Shown here piece by piece: positions 16,872-21,189 of a stretch of DNA of 21,189 nt (position 1 is the first letter of the stretch; each line of letters begins with the position of its first letter). The notes beneath the pieces were generated by a model. The model had not been told where the DNA came from. It searched no databases and saw nothing but the letters and a program-made list of their open reading frames with translations. Origin of the DNA: DSXH01 sp037446915 (lineage in GTDB: Bacteria; Bacteroidota; Ignavibacteria; Ignavibacteriales; Melioribacteraceae); contig JBBIHP010000045.1 in the NCBI GenBank assembly GCA_037446915.1, positions 1 through 21,189 of the forward strand, given 5' to 3'. The translations under genes and the position numbers were made by a program.

Positions 16872-16902
16872 CAATTAAACCATTTGTAGAGGAAAAAATT
16901 TT

Positions 16903-19503
16903 ATGAAACTGACAAATCTCGTCCTAATTATTTTATTAACGATCAATATCTTGGTGGTCGCACAAACACCTAAGTTCGAATTAACACAAAATGATCTTGT
17001 GCTAAATAGAACTGCTCAACCACATCAATACATGGATAAGATTGGTACTAAGGCAGCTCTCATGGGTTTTGAAAACGGTTCATTCGAAATGTGGATCTGG
17101 CCCTGGAAAGTACTGCGCAATTTCGATCTGCAATTCTTTGTAGGTACAACTACTCAGCCAATCCTTTCCAGAGATATCGTGCGGGAGATATCGGTTACAC
17201 CCGAAGCAACAACAATTACATATGTTTATGAGTCGTTCACCGTTAAAGAAATAATTTTTATACCGCATAATAAACCGGCAGCAGTTATTCTACTCGATGT
17301 TTACACAACCACTCCGCTTACAATCGTTCCCGGTTTTATGCCTGTTATGCAGCCGCAATGGCCCGCTGGAATCGGCGGACAATTCAGTTACTGGGACGAT
17401 GGTGTTAAAGCTTATGTTATCTCCGAAGCTAAATGGAGGGGAATATTTTTATGCGGTTCACAAATTGCAGAACAAATGGCAGCTCCACCCGCTCATATGT
17501 TTGCCGATAATCCGATACAATTCAAATTCACTGTTCGGCCGAACCAGGCAAGCGAAAATTTTTATCCGATTGTAATTGCCGGAAGTCCGGTCAATACAAA
17601 ATATGATTCTGTTAAGGCGCTTTATAAGGATTTAACTTCGAACATAGAAAAGTATTATAGAGAAACGTTTGACTATTATAAAAATCTCCGCGAATCAACT
17701 GTTCAGGTTGTAACGCCTGATATAAAATTTAACCAGGCATTTGAATTCGGTAAAGCCGCTCTAAGAAATCTAATGGTAGAAAATCCTGCTCTCGGAAAAG
17801 GATTGGTTGCCGGCTATGGACAGAGCGGTGGAGGAGGACGTCCGGGATTTGCATGGTATTTCGGTGGTGATGCGTTTATTAATTCTCTTGCTATTGCAAG
17901 TTACGGCGATTATCAAACGGTAAAAGATGCTTTGATGTTTACACAAAAGTGGCAGCGTCAGGTAAATTTTCCGATCCGGAAAAAATCTAAAGATGAAAAA
18001 CCAACTGAAGTTGGAAAAATGGCACATGAACTTTCACAGAGCGATGGACTTATCGATTGGTGGAACGATTATCATTATGGTTATAATCACGCGGATACAA
18101 CCCCATGGTATCTTGTTGCGATTGGAAATTATTTCAGAAAAACTGGTGATATTGACTTCATTAAAAAAAGCTGGAAGTCGATTGTTCAAGCTTACAAATG
18201 GTGTTTAAGTAAAGATAGCAATGGCGATGGACTTATGGATCTTAAAGGTGCCGGACTCGGTGTTCTTGAATTTGGAGCTCTTGTTAGAATTAATAACGAC
18301 ATGTACACTCAGGGATTGTGGACTCAGGGAATTAACGAAGTTAATCTTATGGCAAAATATGTCGGTGATAAAGTGATTGAAAAAGCATCAGCGGAATTAT
18401 TGCCCAAAGCTATCAGCTCTCTTGAGAAAATTTTCTGGATGGAAGACCTCGGTTACTTCAGCTTTGGTGCAAGTGATGATGGAAAACAGGTCCGAGATAA
18501 AAATATTTTTCCGACATCAATTATGATATTTGATTTATTGGATAGAGCAAGATGTGAGCGCTCCGTCAAAAATTTCAATGAGAGCGATTTAATAACCGAT
18601 TGGGGCGTTCGCAACCTTTCGAATAAATCCTCTTTGTATGAACCGACAAATTATAATTACGGAACTGTCTGGGGATTTAATTCGCTCTTCGCAAATGCGG
18701 CGCAGTACAAATATCATTTTAACCTTTCTGCCTATTCACTTCTCCGCAACACCTATCAGCATGCATTCGATTACGGTCTTGGTATTTTCCCGGAAGTCTT
18801 TTCGGGTGATATCAATACGAAACTTGGCGAAGCATATCATAATCAGGGCTTTTGTACCAGCGGATATATTTTCCCGATGATGAACGGATTGATCGGATTG
18901 GATGTAAACGCACTCGAAAATAAGATCACATTCGCACCAAAACTTCCAATGCAGTGGGAATGGATTGATGTAAATAATGTTAAGCTTCATAATTCGGTTG
19001 TTAATCTCACCAATAAATTGAAAAATGGTGAGTGGAAGTTGATTATTGAAATGAAAGGTGGAGATGAAATAAAATTTGAGTTTATGCCCGATCTTTTTGT
19101 CGGTACTGTAATTAACTCGGTAACAGTTGATGGCAAACCGATTGATTTCAAGGTAATAGATCATGAACAAGCCGTTCAATTAAAATCCGTATTCACTATT
19201 ACCGCTTCACATGAAGTAGTTGTAAAATACCAGCCGACTGTAGAAATCTATATACTGGAAGATGTTACACCCATCGGCGCAATAAACGAAGGGCTGAAAA
19301 TAATTTCTCAAAGTTTTGCCGATAATAAATTATTTTTGGATGTAGAAGGAAAACCCGGAAGAGAATATAAGCTCGGCGTTATAAACGAAAATTTGATAAA
19401 CAAAATTACCGGCGCACACGAAGAGAATGGAAAGTTACTTATTCAAATTCCGGGCACGGATAATAATTTCGTAAAGTATCAGATAGTAATTGAAAGAAAG
19501 TAA
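16903..19503 (+). CDS. Exported six-hairpin glycosidase, glycogen-debranching/amylo-alpha-1,6-glucosidase-like
   Basis: An 866-residue protein with a signal peptide (hydrophobic core, then VVAQ). An N-terminal beta domain is followed by an (alpha/alpha)6 barrel that differs from the other two glycosidases here. Its glycine-rich entry SGGGGRPGFAWYFGGDAF (residues 308-325) puts Asp323 where GDE-type enzymes keep their acid. Later come HADTTPWYLVAIGNYFRKTGD, a calcium-like SKDSNGDGLMD turn, and IFPEVFSGD with Glu631 at the likely base position, then HNQGFCTSGYIFPM. The last 200 residues form beta-sandwich material, like the C-terminal domains of rhamnosidase and debranching families. It is preceded by 103 bp holding an inverted repeat, so it may be partly uncoupled from the genes upstream. 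The likely role is alpha-glycoside hydrolysis outside the cytoplasm; the linkage is not determinable. Confidence 0.78.
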   Translation: MKLTNLVLIILLTINILVVAQTPKFELTQNDLVLNRTAQPHQYMDKIGTKAALMGFENGSFEMWIWPWKVLRNFDLQFFVGTTTQPILSRDIVREISVTPEATTITYVYESFTVKEIIFIPHNKPAAVILLDVYTTTPLTIVPGFMPVMQPQWPAGIGGQFSYWDDGVKAYVISEAKWRGIFLCGSQIAEQMAAPPAHMFADNPIQFKFTVRPNQASENFYPIVIAGSPVNTKYDSVKALYKDLTSNIEKYYRETFDYYKNLRESTVQVVTPDIKFNQAFEFGKAALRNLMVENPALGKGLVAGYGQSGGGGRPGFAWYFGGDAFINSLAIASYGDYQTVKDALMFTQKWQRQVNFPIRKKSKDEKPTEVGKMAHELSQSDGLIDWWNDYHYGYNHADTTPWYLVAIGNYFRKTGDIDFIKKSWKSIVQAYKWCLSKDSNGDGLMDLKGAGLGVLEFGALVRINNDMYTQGLWTQGINEVNLMAKYVGDKVIEKASAELLPKAISSLEKIFWMEDLGYFSFGASDDGKQVRDKNIFPTSIMIFDLLDRARCERSVKNFNESDLITDWGVRNLSNKSSLYEPTNYNYGTVWGFNSLFANAAQYKYHFNLSAYSLLRNTYQHAFDYGLGIFPEVFSGDINTKLGEAYHNQGFCTSGYIFPMMNGLIGLDVNALENKITFAPKLPMQWEWIDVNNVKLHNSVVNLTNKLKNGEWKLIIEMKGGDEIKFEFMPDLFVGTVINSVTVDGKPIDFKVIDHEQAVQLKSVFTITASHEVVVKYQPTVEIYILEDVTPIGAINEGLKIISQSFADNKLFLDVEGKPGREYKLGVINENLINKITGAHEENGKLLIQIPGTDNNFVKYQIVIERK

Positions 19504-19532
19504 TTAACAATTATGGATTTTTGAGGATTACA

Positions 19533-20816
19533 ATGAAATCATTTACAATAATTACACTTTGTCTCATCGCCATCTTATTTATTAATTGTACTGAACCCGT
19601 TCCGGAAAAATCCGAACAGAAAAAAATTGTTTTGAAAACCGCTCGGGATTTCAATTACAAAATGGAAATTGAAGAAAAACTTGACCGTGTAATTAAATTT
19701 CTTACAGAAAATAAATTGGATGGAGTTTTATTAACTCAGGTGCGAAATGTTTATTGGATAACCGCCGGATTGGCGAACAATCAGATTGTACTAAATAAAG
19801 ATGCCGGAGCAGCTTCGTTGTTAATATTAAAGAATGGTAAAAAATATCTCGTTTGTAACGGTGCTGAAGCCCAAAGAATGATGGACGAATCATTGGAAGA
19901 ACTCGGCTACGAATTAATAGAATTCAACTGGTACGAAACTAATCCTGTTTTAGATGTAAGAGGGGACTTAATAAAACAGTTTGGAAAGATCGGAAGTGAT
20001 ATTAATTACCCCGGAACAGTTAACATTGCAGATAAATTCAAACCATTGCGGTATACGTTTAATGACTACGAAGTAATACGTTATGCATATGTTGCACGGA
20101 TGTCAACCGAAGCAGTGGCTGAAGTTTGTATGAAAATAAAACCAGGTATGAATGAGTTCGAAATTGAAACTCTGACTGCAAACACTTTGCGCGATCGTCA
20201 AATTATTCCAACCGTTTTGTTAACCGCAGTTGATAAACGTATTTATAATTACCGCCATGCTCTGCCGGGTGGAGCTGTATTGGAAAATTATGCAATGATA
20301 AACATCTGTGCAGAAAAATGGGGAATGCCAATAGCTGTAACAAGGTTTGTTCACTTTGGTCCGTTACCAGCCGATTTGAAAACTAAATTGGAAAAGACCG
20401 CTATTGTAAATGCACATTATCAGGAGTTTACTCGTCCCGGAGTATCTGCATCAAAAATATTCGAGAAGATGAAAGAGTGGTATGCATCGGTTGGATACGA
20501 AAACGAATGGATGCTTCATCATCAGGGCGGTGCAATCGGTTACGACGACCGTGAGTGGGTGATCTATCCCGGCATTAAAGAAATTGTACAAAATAATCAG
20601 CCCTTTGCATGGAATCCTACTATTACCGGGGCTAAAGTTGAAGAGACAATTATTGTTAATGAAAGTGGTTTTGAAGTTCTCACTAAATCACCCAACTGGC
20701 CGATGATTGTTGTTAATCTTAATGGCAAAAAATATCCTCAGCCGTCAATTCTTATACGCGATAATGAGAGCTATGGACTTGTTCAAACAAAAGATTATGA
20801 AATAAATGCTGAATAA
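19533..20816 (+). CDS. Predicted lipoprotein with peptidase M24 / creatinase fold, metal site degenerate
   Basis: A 427-residue protein starting at ATG 19533, which follows GAGG (19523-19526) by 6 nt; the in-frame TTG at 19521 overlaps that site and is unlikely. The N-terminus is a lipoprotein-type signal (ITLCLIAILFIN then Cys19). An N-terminal creatinase-like domain precedes a pita-bread M24 domain. Aligning with the M24 ligand set (Asp, Asp, His, Glu, Glu, the first two 11 residues apart), I read Asn257, Ala268, Gly333, Asn361 and Glu370. Only the last is preserved, although the surrounding frame (NICAEKWG-VTR, GGAIGY, KVEETIIV) is clear. It is therefore probably not an active Xaa-Pro aminopeptidase. 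It could be a metal-independent enzyme, as creatinase is, or a binding protein. It sits 29 bp after the debranching-like gene. Confidence 0.8.
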   Translation: MKSFTIITLCLIAILFINCTEPVPEKSEQKKIVLKTARDFNYKMEIEEKLDRVIKFLTENKLDGVLLTQVRNVYWITAGLANNQIVLNKDAGAASLLILKNGKKYLVCNGAEAQRMMDESLEELGYELIEFNWYETNPVLDVRGDLIKQFGKIGSDINYPGTVNIADKFKPLRYTFNDYEVIRYAYVARMSTEAVAEVCMKIKPGMNEFEIETLTANTLRDRQIIPTVLLTAVDKRIYNYRHALPGGAVLENYAMINICAEKWGMPIAVTRFVHFGPLPADLKTKLEKTAIVNAHYQEFTRPGVSASKIFEKMKEWYASVGYENEWMLHHQGGAIGYDDREWVIYPGIKEIVQNNQPFAWNPTITGAKVEETIIVNESGFEVLTKSPNWPMIVVNLNGKKYPQPSILIRDNESYGLVQTKDYEINAE

Positions 20817-20887
20817 TTAATTATATTTTGTCCGGCAAACATGAATCACTCAAACAATTAATTTATGTTAAAGGGTTCGGAGGGTTT

Positions 20888-21189
20888 ATGCTTAAGATTT
20901 ACGAAGAGAATAATTTAGAGCACATTTCGCTCGAAAACGATTTTATCAAAGTTGTATTCCTTCCTGAAATTGGCGGAAAGATGATTAAGTTCATCAATAA
21001 AAAAACCGGAACAAATTTTCTTCTTGAACCTCAGAACAAAGATAAAACCTATAAAAAAGCTTTTCATGGTGCCCCATTTCAGAATTATGATGTAAGCGGA
21101 TTTGATGAATGTTTTCCGACTGTAGAAGCATGTACTATTCAATCGAAACTCGGTTCTAAAGTTACATTTCCGGTTCACGGTCAATTATG
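20888..21189 (+). CDS. Galactose-mutarotase-like (aldose 1-epimerase superfamily) protein, 3' truncated by window
   Basis: One hundred codons are visible, and the frame runs off the end of the window. The ATG at 20888 follows a good Shine-Dalgarno, GGAGGG, at 20879-20884. The protein begins without a signal peptide and shows VVFLPEIGGKMIKFINKKTG, a strand pair typical of the galactose-mutarotase-like beta-sandwich, followed by a GFDECFPTVEAC motif and FPVHGQL. In this superfamily such segments line the sugar-binding cleft, and the His would be a catalytic candidate. An intracellular sugar epimerase or sugar-binding relative fits the end of the glycosidase cluster, converting anomers of released sugars. 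The 71-bp gap before it shows no clear promoter. Without the rest of the sequence, true mutarotase activity cannot be judged. Confidence 0.7.
   Translation, partial: MLKIYEENNLEHISLENDFIKVVFLPEIGGKMIKFINKKTGTNFLLEPQNKDKTYKKAFHGAPFQNYDVSGFDECFPTVEACTIQSKLGSKVTFPVHGQL

Noticed and set aside
16800..16880. Intrinsic terminator after glycosidase paralog B
   Set aside because: The inverted repeat has unequal arms, a long loop and no following T-run; it fits a dispersed repeat better.
18736..19179. 147-codon open frame on the - strand
   Set aside because: It lies wholly inside the well-supported glycosidase gene on the + strand, encodes no recognisable motif and has no ribosome binding site or gap around it; it is a shadow frame.
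19521..19532. TTG at 19521 as start of the M24 gene
   Set aside because: The GAGG ribosome binding site overlaps the first codons of that longer version and is ideally placed for the ATG at 19533, which also gives a cleaner lipoprotein signal.
20821..20830. TATATTTTG-like promoter box before the mutarotase-like gene
   Set aside because: The spacing is one base off the TAnnTTTG consensus, no -33 element is visible, and gene spacing suggests read-through.
20915..21184. 89-codon open frame on the - strand at the window end
   Set aside because: The + strand here encodes a mutarotase-like protein with a good Shine-Dalgarno and family motifs, so the opposite frame is a shadow.

Overview
The window is AT-rich, densely coded bacterial chromosome. 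All twelve complete or nearly complete genes, and the two genes cut by the window edges, read on the + strand with gaps of mostly 10-100 bp. Several features point to the Bacteroidota/Ignavibacteriota side of the tree, and an Ignavibacteria-like organism is my best guess: weak or absent Shine-Dalgarno sites on several genes, signal peptides ending in '-AQ' or '-Q', one TAnnTTTG promoter element before valS, and a facultatively aerobic yet polysaccharide-degrading gene set. This is inference from style and gene content, not from a marker gene.

Region 1 (1-1729) holds the end of a GT-B-like protein and a complete MurG/MGDG-synthase-type glycosyltransferase, 8 bp apart, probably acting on a lipid or envelope glycan. 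Region 2 (1911-4532) is valS. Region 3 (4717-7138) is cydAB, the two large subunits of cytochrome bd quinol oxidase with a short Q-loop. Region 4 (7139-8966) has a striking 100-bp mirror-symmetric palindrome, then a TetR-type regulator with a candidate operator and, 11 bp downstream, a PLP-dependent threonine dehydratase/serine racemase-like enzyme.

Region 5 (8989 to the window end) is a cluster of exported carbohydrate-active proteins: two paralogous six-hairpin (trehalase/GH63/MGH1-like) glycosidases flank a secreted esterase and a secreted GH3 beta-glycosidase carrying a PA14 domain. After these come a third, glycogen-debranching-like six-hairpin glycosidase, a predicted lipoprotein with a peptidase-M24/creatinase fold, and the start of a galactose-mutarotase-like gene. 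The set looks like a periplasmic or surface pathway that removes esters and both alpha- and beta-linked sugars from an oligosaccharide. No SusC/SusD pair, transporter or sugar-responsive regulator lies in the window.

The observations most worth following are: (a) palindromic repeats in three intergenic gaps, two of which share an exact 9/11-bp heptamer phasing; (b) the M24 lipoprotein, which has lost four of the five metal ligands; and (c) the flanking glycosidase paralogs, which lack the usual Trp-Asp motif of their clan. I found no RNA genes, CRISPR arrays, insertion sequences or phage genes.
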